DNA from: Shewanella insulae | Lineage (GTDB): Bacteria; Pseudomonadota; Gammaproteobacteria; Enterobacterales; Shewanellaceae | Length of the DNA: 64,000 nucleotides | Reading direction: 5' to 3' | Assembly: GCF_009831655.1 (NCBI RefSeq) | Contig: NZ_WRPA01000009.1 | Span: 1 to 64,000 of the forward strand | Shown here: piece after piece, positions 10,575-18,344 of the stretch | Layout of the letters: each line of letters starts with the position of its first letter | Numbering within the stretch: the first letter of the stretch is position 1 | The notes under the pieces: model-generated | Seen by the model: the letters and a program-made list of their open reading frames with translations, nothing else | The model's database searches: none | What the model was told of the DNA's origin: nothing | Translations under genes and position numbers: made by a program

Positions 10575-11732
10575 ATGAGATGTAACACCCAAGACGACAA
10601 TCCGCTACACAGACACATAGGAGAATTCAGCGGCGCCTTCGCCGATCTCGGCACCTTTCTGCCACTGGTGCTCGGCCTGATAGCTATCAACCACTTCTCC
10701 CCCCAGGGGATCTTTCTCGGCTTCGGCCTGTTTGCCTTTTTTACCGCTTACTTTTATCGTCGGCCCATTCCTGTACAGCCGATGAAGGTGATCGCAGCGC
10801 TGGTGATCGCCCAGGGGCTGACGCCGGGCATGCTGCAAGCCAGCGGCATCTTGATGGGCCTCATACTCTTGCTGCTGGCCTATAGCGGCGCCATCGGCTG
10901 GATGGCCAAACAGCTGTCACCCGCGGTGAGCATAGGCATACAACTGGCGATTGGCCTGCAGCTCATCTGGATGGGTGGGCAGATGATGAGCGGTACCTGG
11001 CTCATCGGCATACTGGCATTCACCGCCCTGTTTGTCAGTCGCTTCCTCCCACTTCCCTATCTAGCGATGCCGCTGGTGTTGGGCCTGGGTGTACTGTGGC
11101 AGGCCAATCAGGGCTCGGCACCCAGCTTTACCCTGTCCGCCACCACAGACTGGCAACTGGGCTGGCCCAAAATAGATGAGTGGCAATCTGCCGCCCTGCT
11201 GCTGGTGTTGCCGCAGCTGGCACTCACCCTCACCAATGCGGTCATCGCCACCTCCGCAATGGCCGGTGAGAAATTCCCCCAAGATGCCCTGGTAGATGAT
11301 AAACGCTTCGCACCGCGGCGCCTGGCCACCAGCTCGGGCTGGGCAAACCTGCTGCTGGCCCCCCTGGGTGCCACGCCCATGTGCCATGGGGCGGGCGGCT
11401 TGGCGGTACAATACCATTTTGGCGCCAGAAGCTGGCGTGCCCCCGTGCTGTTCGGTATCTGCTGCCTGCTTATCGCCCTGTGCTGGGGCGACACTATCGC
11501 TCAGCTACTGTCTCTCATTCCCTTGGCGATTCTGGGGAGTCTGCTAGCGATCGCCGGCCTGCAACTGGCCTGGTCTAAGCGCTTCCTCGATGGCAAGCCC
11601 TTCTGCATCTTAGTGATCTTATCCACCGCCGCCGTCTGCCTGACTATCAATACCGCCGCCGGGCTCGCCGTCGGAGTGGTATTGGAGATGGGCCGCCGAC
11701 AGTGGCACCTGATCTCTGACCTAAGACATTAG
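10575..11732 (+). CDS. MOT1-family molybdate/sulfate-type transporter
   Basis: A 385-residue inner-membrane protein with about 10-12 hydrophobic segments. The N-terminal GEFSGAFADLGTFLPLVLGL block and the later PMCHGAGGLAVQYHFGARS block are the two hallmark motifs of the MOT1 branch (putative sulfate/molybdate transporters). Members studied in plants and algae take up molybdate; bacterial members are mostly untested, so substrate is inference. The gene stands alone, and no mod genes are adjacent. It converges on the old yellow enzyme gene. The start ATG has only a weak ribosome-binding site, but it places the conserved block at residue 16, as is usual. Confidence 0.85.
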   Translation: MRCNTQDDNPLHRHIGEFSGAFADLGTFLPLVLGLIAINHFSPQGIFLGFGLFAFFTAYFYRRPIPVQPMKVIAALVIAQGLTPGMLQASGILMGLILLLLAYSGAIGWMAKQLSPAVSIGIQLAIGLQLIWMGGQMMSGTWLIGILAFTALFVSRFLPLPYLAMPLVLGLGVLWQANQGSAPSFTLSATTDWQLGWPKIDEWQSAALLLVLPQLALTLTNAVIATSAMAGEKFPQDALVDDKRFAPRRLATSSGWANLLLAPLGATPMCHGAGGLAVQYHFGARSWRAPVLFGICCLLIALCWGDTIAQLLSLIPLAILGSLLAIAGLQLAWSKRFLDGKPFCILVILSTAAVCLTINTAAGLAVGVVLEMGRRQWHLISDLRH

Positions 11733-11763
11733 GTCAATAGACGCCCCTAACACCAATTCCTAA

Positions 11764-11794
11764 CCCCTAGCCACCAGCGTCTTGAGGCTAGGGG
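11764..11794. terminator. Hairpin between convergent transporter and oxidoreductase genes
   Basis: A 9-bp perfect stem (CCCCTAGCC / GGCTAGGGG) with a 13-base loop lies between two converging genes. There is no T-tract on either side, so termination efficiency is uncertain. Confidence 0.4.
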
Positions 11795-11823
11795 GATTCC
11801 ACTCATCAAACTTGATATCATAC

Positions 11824-12915
11824 CTAACGCACGGCAGGATAGTCCGTATACCCGGCTGCGCCGCCCCCAAACAGCGGGCCCTTGTCGAAGTGCGCCAACG
11901 GCAACTGGTGTTGCAACCTGTGGGGCAGGTCAGGATTGGCGATGAAGGGACGACCGAAGGCCACCAGATCCGCATAGCCCTTGCTCAGCACTTCGCTGGC
12001 TCTGGCGAGATCGTAGCGTCCGGCAACGATAATACTGGCGTCGAACAGGTTACGCAGCTGCACCCTGAAGGACTCGGGGATCTGCGGTGCGTCATCCCAA
12101 TCCGCCTCAGACAGATGAATATAGGCGATGCCCATCTTTGAAAGCGATTTGGCCGCCAGCAAGATGGTATCTACGATCTCGGGGCAGTTCATATCCTTGA
12201 AGGTCACGAAGGGGGCGAGACGCACGCCGACACGCCCGGCGCCAATTCTTTCGCTCACGGCCGCGACTACCTCAAGCAGGAAGCGAATACGTTTCTCGGC
12301 GCTGCCACCATAGGCATCGCGGCGCTTGTTGGAGTTGGTGCGTAGGAACTGGTCGATGAGATAACCATTCCCGCCGTGGATCTCTACCCCATCGAAGCCG
12401 GCGGCCACCGCATTGCTCGCAGCCATGGCAAAGTCCTTCACCACGCCGTCGATATCCGCCTGGCTCATCTCTCTGGGCGTCGGACAATCCACCATCTGCC
12501 CCTCGGGGTGCGCCTCGTCGACCACCCAAACCTGGGTTCCTTCGGGCTTGATGGCCGAGGGAGCCATGGGCGCCTCTCCCCCCTGAAAGACAGGGTGAGA
12601 CACCCGGCCCACATGCCAGAGTTGATTGAAGATCTTACCGCCCGCACTGTGCACCGCATCTGTCACCTGACGCCAGCCATCGATCTGCGCCTGGGTATAG
12701 ATGCCGGGAGTAAAGGAATACCCCTGGCTATCGTCGGAGATCTGGGTCGCCTCGGTCACTATCAGTCCCGCCGAGGCACGCTGGGCGTAGTAGGTGGCCA
12801 TCATCTCATTGGGTAGATTGCCCGGCTGACTGGTGCGTGAGCGGGTCATGGGCGCCATCACGATACGGTTGGCCAAGGCATGCTGGCCCATCTGGTAGGA
12901 GTTAAAGAGTTTCAT
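11824..12915 (-). CDS. Old yellow enzyme family NADH:flavin oxidoreductase
   Basis: A 363-residue FMN-dependent TIM-barrel enzyme of the NemA/SYE (Shewanella yellow enzyme) group, which reduces activated alkenes, maleimides or nitro compounds with NAD(P)H. Seen: the N-terminal NRIVMAPMTRSR phosphate/flavin region, QLWHVGR, the substrate-binding pair in EIHGGNGYLIDQF near residue 182 (His and Asn, the classic HxxN pair), DAYGGS, and the C-terminal FGRPFIANPDLP. Length is typical. The gene is divergent from a LysR regulator 126 bases away, an arrangement usually seen when the regulator controls the reductase. The physiological substrate cannot be read from sequence. Confidence 0.93.
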   Translation of the reverse strand: MKLFNSYQMGQHALANRIVMAPMTRSRTSQPGNLPNEMMATYYAQRASAGLIVTEATQISDDSQGYSFTPGIYTQAQIDGWRQVTDAVHSAGGKIFNQLWHVGRVSHPVFQGGEAPMAPSAIKPEGTQVWVVDEAHPEGQMVDCPTPREMSQADIDGVVKDFAMAASNAVAAGFDGVEIHGGNGYLIDQFLRTNSNKRRDAYGGSAEKRIRFLLEVVAAVSERIGAGRVGVRLAPFVTFKDMNCPEIVDTILLAAKSLSKMGIAYIHLSEADWDDAPQIPESFRVQLRNLFDASIIVAGRYDLARASEVLSKGYADLVAFGRPFIANPDLPHRLQHQLPLAHFDKGPLFGGGAAGYTDYPAVR

Positions 12916-13013
12916 CGGGTTTCCTTATGCCGACAGGTGGCGGCAATTACATTCAAGTTGTTCGATGAAACCGAGTGTATTACCCGTTATATAATTTGAT
13001 AATTAGGCTAGTA

Positions 13014-13029
13014 TTGAAATCATTTTCAA
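13014..13029. promoter_or_regulatory. Inverted repeat before the LysR gene (probable operator)
   Basis: TTGAAA-TCAT-TTTCAA is a perfect 6-4-6 inverted repeat 12 bases before the LysR start. A second one (TAATT-TGAT-AATTA, 12992-13005) lies just upstream. Both are in the divergent promoter region shared with the old yellow enzyme gene and are candidates for regulator binding. Confidence 0.45.
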
Positions 13030-13041
13030 AAATTTTTTGAC

Positions 13042-13959
13042 ATGTACCATCTCAAAGATCTGCAACTGGCGATCCGTATCGCCGACCTGCACAGCGTATC
13101 GGCCGCCGCTCGCGAACTGGGCATGACCCCGGCCTCCGCCAGCGCCGCCCTGCAGCGTCTGGAACACAAGCTCAACTGTCAACTGTTTGCCCGCTCGACC
13201 CGTAACATGCAGCTCACCGAGGAGGGCCAGGCCTTCATCGACACAGGGCGTCAGGCCCTCAGCCTGCTACAGGGTGCCAGCGATGCCCTCGCCGACAAGC
13301 GAGGCGAACTCAGGGGTGAGCTGCGCATCGCCCTCCCCTCAGATCTTGGTCGCAACCGGGTCAGAGCCTGGCTGGATGAACTGACGGCCCAGGCTCCCGA
13401 GCTGACCCTGCGGCTCTATTTCGGCGATCAGCTGGACGACCTCATCGAACAGAATGTCCATCTGGCGCTGAGGTACGGTGAGCTGCAGGACTCCTCCCTG
13501 ATGCGGCGGCAACTGGCGCGCATGCACAGGGTGGCGGTGGCCTCCCCCGAATACTTAGACCGCCATGGCCGCCCCAGCCATCCCCAGCAGCTGAGTCAGC
13601 ATAAGATCTTACTGCTCAACCGCGGCAATACCCCATGGCACAAGTGGCGCTTTGCCGACAAACGCCAGCCCCTCGAGGTCGAGCTGACGGGCAGCAAGAG
13701 TTGCAACGACGGCGCCGTGGTTAAGGAGTGGGCCCTGGCGGGGGAAGGGATCGCCTATAAGAGCTGGTTCGATGTGGCTCAGGAGGTCACAGAGGGCAGG
13801 CTCGAGCTGCTGCTGACCGACTATCTGGCCGAGCCCATTCCCCTGCAGCTCACCTACCTGCAGACGGAATACCCAAGCCATAAGGTTCGCACCTGCATCG
13901 AGTTTCTCAAGCAGAAATGCCTGGCCTTCGACAGCCAATATCCGCTACCCAAACCCTAG
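13042..13959 (+). CDS. LysR-family transcriptional regulator (divergent to old yellow enzyme)
   Basis: A 305-residue protein with an N-terminal winged helix-turn-helix (residues 1-60: SVSAAARELGMTPASASAAL) and the LysR substrate-binding domain (about 90-295). Length and domain order are typical of the family. The start gives the usual N-terminus, but no Shine-Dalgarno sequence is visible: the bases before it are A/T runs and an inverted repeat. From position it probably controls the divergent reductase gene and itself. Confidence 0.9.
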   Translation: MYHLKDLQLAIRIADLHSVSAAARELGMTPASASAALQRLEHKLNCQLFARSTRNMQLTEEGQAFIDTGRQALSLLQGASDALADKRGELRGELRIALPSDLGRNRVRAWLDELTAQAPELTLRLYFGDQLDDLIEQNVHLALRYGELQDSSLMRRQLARMHRVAVASPEYLDRHGRPSHPQQLSQHKILLLNRGNTPWHKWRFADKRQPLEVELTGSKSCNDGAVVKEWALAGEGIAYKSWFDVAQEVTEGRLELLLTDYLAEPIPLQLTYLQTEYPSHKVRTCIEFLKQKCLAFDSQYPLPKP

Positions 13960-13964
13960 CAACA

Positions 13965-13997
13965 AAAACGCCGGCCCGGTATCCAGGTCGGCGTTTT
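13965..13997. terminator. Bidirectional terminator between LysR and nrfA
   Basis: AAAACGCCG pairs with CGGCGTTTT, extended by a G-T pair and two G-C pairs, with a short loop. The A-run on one side and T-run on the other let it serve both converging genes. Confidence 0.85.
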
Positions 13998-14028
13998 ATA
14001 CCGAATCAATAGCTAGACTAGAAAACGA

Positions 14029-15405
14029 CTAGTAACCCGTGCGGCTCACCGCGGGCCAGTGTTTGTCCACCTCTTGCTTGATAAAGGCCTGCTTAGCCTC
14101 GGTCAGCTTATCCAACTCTATCCCGACGGCCTGCTGCGCCGCCTCCTTGGTGGAGATGTCGGGGTAGTTAACCTGAGTGACAGACAACATGCTGAGGATT
14201 TCGCTAAGTGCGCGGCGGGCATGTTCTGCCTGAAGGATCGCCGTGTCCAGCAGGTCGTTAGCCTCCTGGGGGTTATGGGCATAGCTGCCGTGGGATGACA
14301 TAGCAAAGTCCCAGCGCCATTGAGAATGACGGATCGCCATGATGGCATCGTTCATGATGGCCCAGCTTGCGCCCGCGTCCCAGGCGGCTCCCGCCTCATA
14401 ATGGGCCTTGACCAGCAGCTGCTCAACGCGTCTCGCCTTCTCGGCAATCTGCGACTTGGCCGAGGTAAGCTGCTTCATCAGGGCCTGTTTATTCTCGTGG
14501 CAGCCCTGACACACGGCATCATAGTTTGGCAGCGCCTTACCCACCTGATGATTGGTGTATTCCTTGCCCTCGCCGTCGGTCGCCGCCGGCATGTGACAGG
14601 TCACACAGGTGACGCCCACCTTAGCGTGTTCGCTGCGGCTCCAATGCTCAAACTCAGGGTGACGCGCCTTGAGGATGGGCGTCTTAGAGATGGGATGGAT
14701 CCACTCGTAGAAGCGGCGAGTATCGTAATATTTCTCTATAAGATCCGCGCTACTGCCGAAGATCCAGGGAATATTAACCTTGTTGCTGCGCTCCGGCTGA
14801 AAGTAGTAGGTCACATGGCATTGACCACACACCTGGGCCCCTTGCATCGCCTCGTCCTGCTTATCGAAGGGCAGATGGACCTTAGCCATGGCATCGCGGG
14901 CATGAGGGCGCGGCAGGGTCAGCGCCGCCTTGCCCTTGACGTGACAGTCGCTGCAGTAGACCACGCTGTTCATCTCGCTACCGAGATCGGTGAAGTTCTT
15001 CGCCGAGAAACCTTCGACCCCCAGCTCATCGATAAGCCTTGGCACATCCGGCGACTTACAGGTCCAGCAGCTCGCCGACAGCCCCTTCTTGCCCTCTCCC
15101 GACGCCACGCCTGTGCGCAGGGTATGGGTCACGTCGGCCACCGCAAACTGATGCCCCCTCGGGCTATGGTACTCCTTGGCGTAGGCCGAGCCCGCCCAGA
15201 GAATGACGGCGGCGGGATAGCTGGCCAGCATGTCGCTGCGCGCAGCCTGGGTCGAGGTCGCCTGCCAGCTGGCATATTGGTTAGGGTATTTGGCCTGCAT
15301 GGCCCGCTTGCTCTCCATGACCTCAGTGCTTACATCTGCGGCAAGCGCCTGACTCAGGGTGCACCAGCCCAACAGGCTCAATGCGATGGCAGTTAGTTTC
15401 TTCAT
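14029..15405 (-). CDS. nrfA: Pentahaem cytochrome c nitrite reductase (ammonia-forming)
   Basis: Periplasmic NrfA reduces nitrite to ammonium with six electrons. Haem sites in order: CWTCK near residue 113 (the lysine-ligated catalytic haem that defines NrfA), then CSDCH, CGQCH, CVTCH and CQGCH. The conserved QCHVTYYF and KARHPEFEHW segments carry the expected active-site Tyr and His. I start at 15405 rather than 15423: GGAAAG precedes this ATG and the protein then opens with a normal signal peptide (MKKLTAIALSLLG..., cleavage after ALAA). About 458 residues, normal for the family. It follows nnrS on the same strand by 41 bases, probably one operon. No nrfB, nrfC, nrfD or nrfH is adjacent, so the electron donor (CymA in Shewanella) must be encoded elsewhere. 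Confidence 0.96.
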   Translation of the reverse strand: MKKLTAIALSLLGWCTLSQALAADVSTEVMESKRAMQAKYPNQYASWQATSTQAARSDMLASYPAAVILWAGSAYAKEYHSPRGHQFAVADVTHTLRTGVASGEGKKGLSASCWTCKSPDVPRLIDELGVEGFSAKNFTDLGSEMNSVVYCSDCHVKGKAALTLPRPHARDAMAKVHLPFDKQDEAMQGAQVCGQCHVTYYFQPERSNKVNIPWIFGSSADLIEKYYDTRRFYEWIHPISKTPILKARHPEFEHWSRSEHAKVGVTCVTCHMPAATDGEGKEYTNHQVGKALPNYDAVCQGCHENKQALMKQLTSAKSQIAEKARRVEQLLVKAHYEAGAAWDAGASWAIMNDAIMAIRHSQWRWDFAMSSHGSYAHNPQEANDLLDTAILQAEHARRALSEILSMLSVTQVNYPDISTKEAAQQAVGIELDKLTEAKQAFIKQEVDKHWPAVSRTGY

Positions 15406-15446
15406 TACACTTTCCACACTCATTTAAATGACTACTTGTGTCAGGG

Positions 15447-16658
15447 CTAGCCCGGACGTCCGTCGACTCTGGGCCGGGTCAATATAGGCGCGTAGCACCA
15501 GACAAACCAGCCAAAGGCCAGGCTCCAGCAACTGCCGGCTATCCACAGCCACTGTTCGCTATACTCGGGAAACCACAGCGGCATCACGGCCCGGCACAGC
15601 GCCGCCAGCGTGATCCCCATGAAGGCCAGTGACATCTTGGGGCCCTGATAGATGTTGCGGCTGGTATGACCCAGGGAGACCCGGGAGATCATCGACAGGC
15701 AGAGCCCCGCCATTGTGCCTATGGCAAACAGATGCAGCAGATGACGATAGGCATTCTCATCATCTATATTCCAGGCGATCGCCGCCAGGGTCAGGGGCAG
15801 ACAGAGATAGGCCAGCTGCAGGGACCAGAGCATGGGCTCTCTTAGCGTCTTGTGGGGCAGCCAGCGACTCCAGCGCAGCAGATGTGCCAGCGCCGTCACC
15901 GCCAGCAAGGCCTGCTCGGCCCCGGGCGCGAGGTATTTAGTGATCCCTTGGGCAATCAACAGGATCATTAAGGCTATCAGGCTGATATCCAGAGCCTTAA
16001 TCGGCTCGGGCTTGGCCTGTTTGATGCGCACAGCGGTAAAGAAGGGGATCACCCGACCGCCCACTATGGTGATCAGCAATCCCAGCCACCAGAGCATGCC
16101 CTGCCAGATATGGTGGCTCAGCACGAAGTCACGCTGGCTCAGGGCGTAGTAACTCAGCAGGTTGATCCCCGTGGCCACCAGCAACATGATGGGAAAGCCT
16201 ATGTTACGCCACTGCTTGACCCTATAGATACAAGACCAGAGCTTAGCCGCCGTGAGCAGCAAAAAAAGGCTGTCAAATAGCGCCGGCAGCCACACCGGCA
16301 ACTCAAACGGCGATAGCAGGAGCACGCGCGCCAGCAACCAGCAGGCAAACACCAAGGCTAGGGGCCAGCCCTTGAGGCTAGGCTGATTGGTCCAGGTCTG
16401 CACCGAGGTGAGCAGGAAGCCTGAGACGATCGCCATGGCAAAGCCGAACAGTAACTCGTGGGGATGCCACCAGAGCGGTACCACCTTGACCCAGAACTGG
16501 GATCTCAGCAGGCTCATCTCAGGCAGATACCAGGTGATCAGCCAAAGCGGCACATACAGGGTCGCCAGCAGGGCGCCGCCCAGGAAGAAGGGCCTAAATC
16601 CCAGGCGCCAAATCGCCGGTGTCTTGTCGACTACTCTAGGATCATCGATATTAAGCAT
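15447..16658 (-). CDS. nnrS: NnrS family haem/copper membrane protein
   Basis: A 403-residue polytopic protein with about 12 membrane segments. It has the NnrS signatures: FRPFFLGG near residue 22, WHPHELLFGFAMAI, GFLLTSVQTW, GGRVIPFFTAV and RVSLGHT, with the metal-binding histidines in the WHPHE and LGHT blocks. NnrS proteins accompany nitrite/NO metabolism and protect cells from nitrosative stress, perhaps by relieving NO damage to iron; the exact activity is unsettled. It lies immediately upstream of nrfA on the same strand, tying both to nitrite/NO handling. GAGG eight bases before the ATG supports the start. Confidence 0.93.
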   Translation of the reverse strand: MLNIDDPRVVDKTPAIWRLGFRPFFLGGALLATLYVPLWLITWYLPEMSLLRSQFWVKVVPLWWHPHELLFGFAMAIVSGFLLTSVQTWTNQPSLKGWPLALVFACWLLARVLLLSPFELPVWLPALFDSLFLLLTAAKLWSCIYRVKQWRNIGFPIMLLVATGINLLSYYALSQRDFVLSHHIWQGMLWWLGLLITIVGGRVIPFFTAVRIKQAKPEPIKALDISLIALMILLIAQGITKYLAPGAEQALLAVTALAHLLRWSRWLPHKTLREPMLWSLQLAYLCLPLTLAAIAWNIDDENAYRHLLHLFAIGTMAGLCLSMISRVSLGHTSRNIYQGPKMSLAFMGITLAALCRAVMPLWFPEYSEQWLWIAGSCWSLAFGWFVWCYAPILTRPRVDGRPG

Positions 16659-16817
16659 CTGCTGCGCCTCGACCTGAATAAGGGACTAAACAAACATCCT
16701 GAATATAGCTTTATTGCCGCCAGTCTACTCAGAGGAGAGATGGCGGACAACGGATATTCGACCCGAACAAAAGAAGTGTGAACCAGATAGGTTAATTAGG
16801 CTATGATATTGAATTTA

Positions 16818-16837
16818 AATACCTCTTTAGAGGCATT
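16818..16837. promoter_or_regulatory. 20-bp palindrome between nnrS and the thioredoxin-like gene
   Basis: The site is an inverted repeat, AATACCTCT and AGAGGCATT around TT, with one mismatched pair. It sits 81 bases before the thioredoxin-like start and about 160 bases before nnrS. The outer ATGC-N-T-N-T pattern loosely resembles NsrR half-sites, but the centre spacing differs by one base, so the assignment is tentative. Confidence 0.4.
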
Positions 16838-16917
16838 CTCAATAAGCGGAGTAACACCTGCGAAGCCACTCGAGAGCGTCGAGACTAGAGAGCAGGTAAG
16901 AGACAAGGGTAATGTAG

Positions 16918-17259
16918 ATGGCACAGTTAACAGCAGACCATATTGAGTCGAATGAAGCCTTGGGTGACTACTTAGCCGCCCATGAGGCCGTGCTCCTGCT
17001 CTTTGGCGGCGCCCATTGCGGCGTCTGCCAGAGCATCAAGCCCAGACTGCTACAGATGCTGGTCGTGGAGTTTCCCAAGATGCAGCTTTGTTATATCGAC
17101 TGTGCAGAGCAGGGCGAGATCGCCGCCGCCCACCGAGTCTTTACCCTACCCGTTGTTGAACTCTATTTTCACGGCCAGCCCTTCGAGCGTTTCATCAAGG
17201 TCTTCTCTATGGCCGAGGTGAGAGAGGCGATCGCTCGCCCCTATCAACTGCTAGACTGA
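16918..17259 (+). CDS. Thioredoxin-family protein with CGVC active site
   Basis: A 113-residue single thioredoxin domain. The active site CGVC lies around residue 35 after LLLFGGAHCGVC, and the cis-proline region reads FTLPVVELYFHGQ, as in thioredoxins. There is no signal peptide, so it is cytoplasmic. AAGGG eight bases before the ATG supports the start. It is divergent from nnrS-nrfA and ends five bases before the convergent NifX-like gene. Role unknown: a disulfide reductase or redox sensor is plausible. Confidence 0.85.
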   Translation: MAQLTADHIESNEALGDYLAAHEAVLLLFGGAHCGVCQSIKPRLLQMLVVEFPKMQLCYIDCAEQGEIAAAHRVFTLPVVELYFHGQPFERFIKVFSMAEVREAIARPYQLLD

Positions 17260-17264
17260 TGAGC

Positions 17265-17807
17265 CTAACTCAGGGGGCGAAAGCCGCTATAGGAGACAGA
17301 CGCCTCACCCTGGGCTGACTCAGGCTTTTGTAGCAAGCTCGATACCTCAGACTTAGGCTTATGACCGCCGCAGCCACATCCGCCCTCGGCCGAACCACAT
17401 CCCCCCTCGGCCGAACCACAGCCTCCCCCGCTGGCGCAACAACCGTCCTTCTTGGCGTGATTGAGGGAAGCCCTTCCCTGGAAGGCGTCCAGCAGACGAC
17501 GCTCCAGCAACTGGGTCTGGCTGAGCAGCACTTCTATGCTCTCGCCGTTGTCCCCCTGGCTGACGCCGATCCCCGCCGCCAGCAACTTACCCAGCATGCG
17601 CTCGCCGATATGCTGCACTATCACTATGTCTGTCTTCTGCGCCTTGATTAGGCTTAGCAGCTCACTCTTGGCACGACAACCACCACCTAAGGCCGGGTTA
17701 TCGAAGCTGGTGATCAGCTGGTGATATTCGTTAAAGAAGCCGATGCGCTGCGCCTTGGTAAAATGCGCCGCCAGACGGCCCCTGCTCATGGGCATAGCAA
17801 TTATCAT
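17265..17807 (-). CDS. NifX/NifB-type iron-molybdenum cofactor-binding domain protein with Cys-rich tail
   Basis: Residues 1-105 form a dinitrogenase FeMo-cofactor-type domain (MIIAMPMSRGRLAAHF, then a DIVIVQHIGERMLGKLLAAGI core). This fold binds metal-sulfur clusters in nitrogenase assembly and in non-nitrogenase proteins such as the orange protein. The tail (residues about 122-148) is rich in Cys and Gly, with GGCGSAE repeated and ending GGCGCGG; the repeat is also visible in DNA as near-identical 19-20 bp units around 17378-17420. No nif genes are nearby, so a role in metal-sulfur cluster handling rather than nitrogen fixation is likely. It lies nine bases downstream of the DUF134 gene, its usual partner. 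Confidence 0.85.
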   Translation of the reverse strand: MIIAMPMSRGRLAAHFTKAQRIGFFNEYHQLITSFDNPALGGGCRAKSELLSLIKAQKTDIVIVQHIGERMLGKLLAAGIGVSQGDNGESIEVLLSQTQLLERRLLDAFQGRASLNHAKKDGCCASGGGCGSAEGGCGSAEGGCGCGGHKPKSEVSSLLQKPESAQGEASVSYSGFRPLS

Positions 17808-17816
17808 GATGATTCC

Positions 17817-18101
17817 TTATTGATTCGATGTCGGCAACACTATGGCCTGCCCCTGGGTGATCGCCGTCGCCACCTTGTGGCGGGCACTGGCCAGCAGATT
17901 GCCGAAGGTCTGGCGAGAGATCCCCATGGACGCAGCCGCCTCCAACTGACTCAGGCGCTGCACATCTCCCAGCGCTAGGGCCTCAAATTCGTCGGCCTCC
18001 AATTGGATCTTCTCCAGCTCCACGCTTGGGATCCCATTTGGCTTAAATAGGCTGCAGGGCGGACGGCACTGCAGGCGGCGACATTTCTTGGGTCTTGGCA
18101 T
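17817..18101 (-). CDS. DUF134 family helix-turn-helix protein
   Basis: About 94 residues with the DUF134 hallmark MPRPKKCRRLQ start, FKPNGIP, the acidic LEADEFEALAL block and a helix-turn-helix (AASMGISRQTFGNLLASAR). The start is chosen at 18101 because AAAGGGA lies six bases before it; a start at 18107 would put that site against the ATG, and the longer frame to 18152 crosses the palindrome at 18134-18157. DUF134 genes are commonly found beside NifX-like cofactor-binding genes, as here. It is probably a DNA-binding regulator of this pair; no member of the family is well characterised to my knowledge. Confidence 0.85.
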   Translation of the reverse strand: MPRPKKCRRLQCRPPCSLFKPNGIPSVELEKIQLEADEFEALALGDVQRLSQLEAAASMGISRQTFGNLLASARHKVATAITQGQAIVLPTSNQ

Positions 18102-18133
18102 GGCCATTCCCTTTATCCGATAAAATATTGATG

Positions 18134-18157
18134 AGTTATTGGCGTACGCCAATAACT
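18134..18157. promoter_or_regulatory. Perfect 24-bp palindrome upstream of DUF134 gene
   Basis: AGTTATTGGCGT is followed directly by its exact reverse complement, ending at 18157, with GTAC at the centre. It is 32 bases before the DUF134 start codon, where an operator for autoregulation would be expected. Confidence 0.7.
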
Positions 18158-18224
18158 GAATTGTGGGAGATCTTATGAAATGAAACTGAGGGCCAGCTCA
18201 CACTGGCTCATATTCGCGATAGCT

Positions 18225-18264
18225 AAAAAAACAAAAAAGCGAATCACCCTACCTGTGATTCGCT
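18225..18264 (-). terminator. Rho-independent terminator of the SulP gene
   Basis: A perfect 10-bp stem (AGCGAATCAC / GTGATTCGCT) is followed on the minus strand by two long T runs. It lies about 80 bases after the SulP stop. Confidence 0.9.
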
Positions 18265-18344
18265 CTACTGTTAACCTTAGCCAATTGTGGCCTCTCTGGA
18301 GCGCTGCACTTTGACATACCGCGGCCCCAAGTGCCCGAATAGGT

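Noticed and set aside
14320..15396. 358-codon frame antisense to nrfA
   Set aside because: The nrfA strand has all five haem motifs; the antisense translation has no recognisable domain.
17265..17807. NifX-like gene as a sign of nitrogen fixation
   Set aside because: No nifHDK or other nif genes are present; the domain also occurs in non-nitrogenase proteins, usually beside DUF134 as here.
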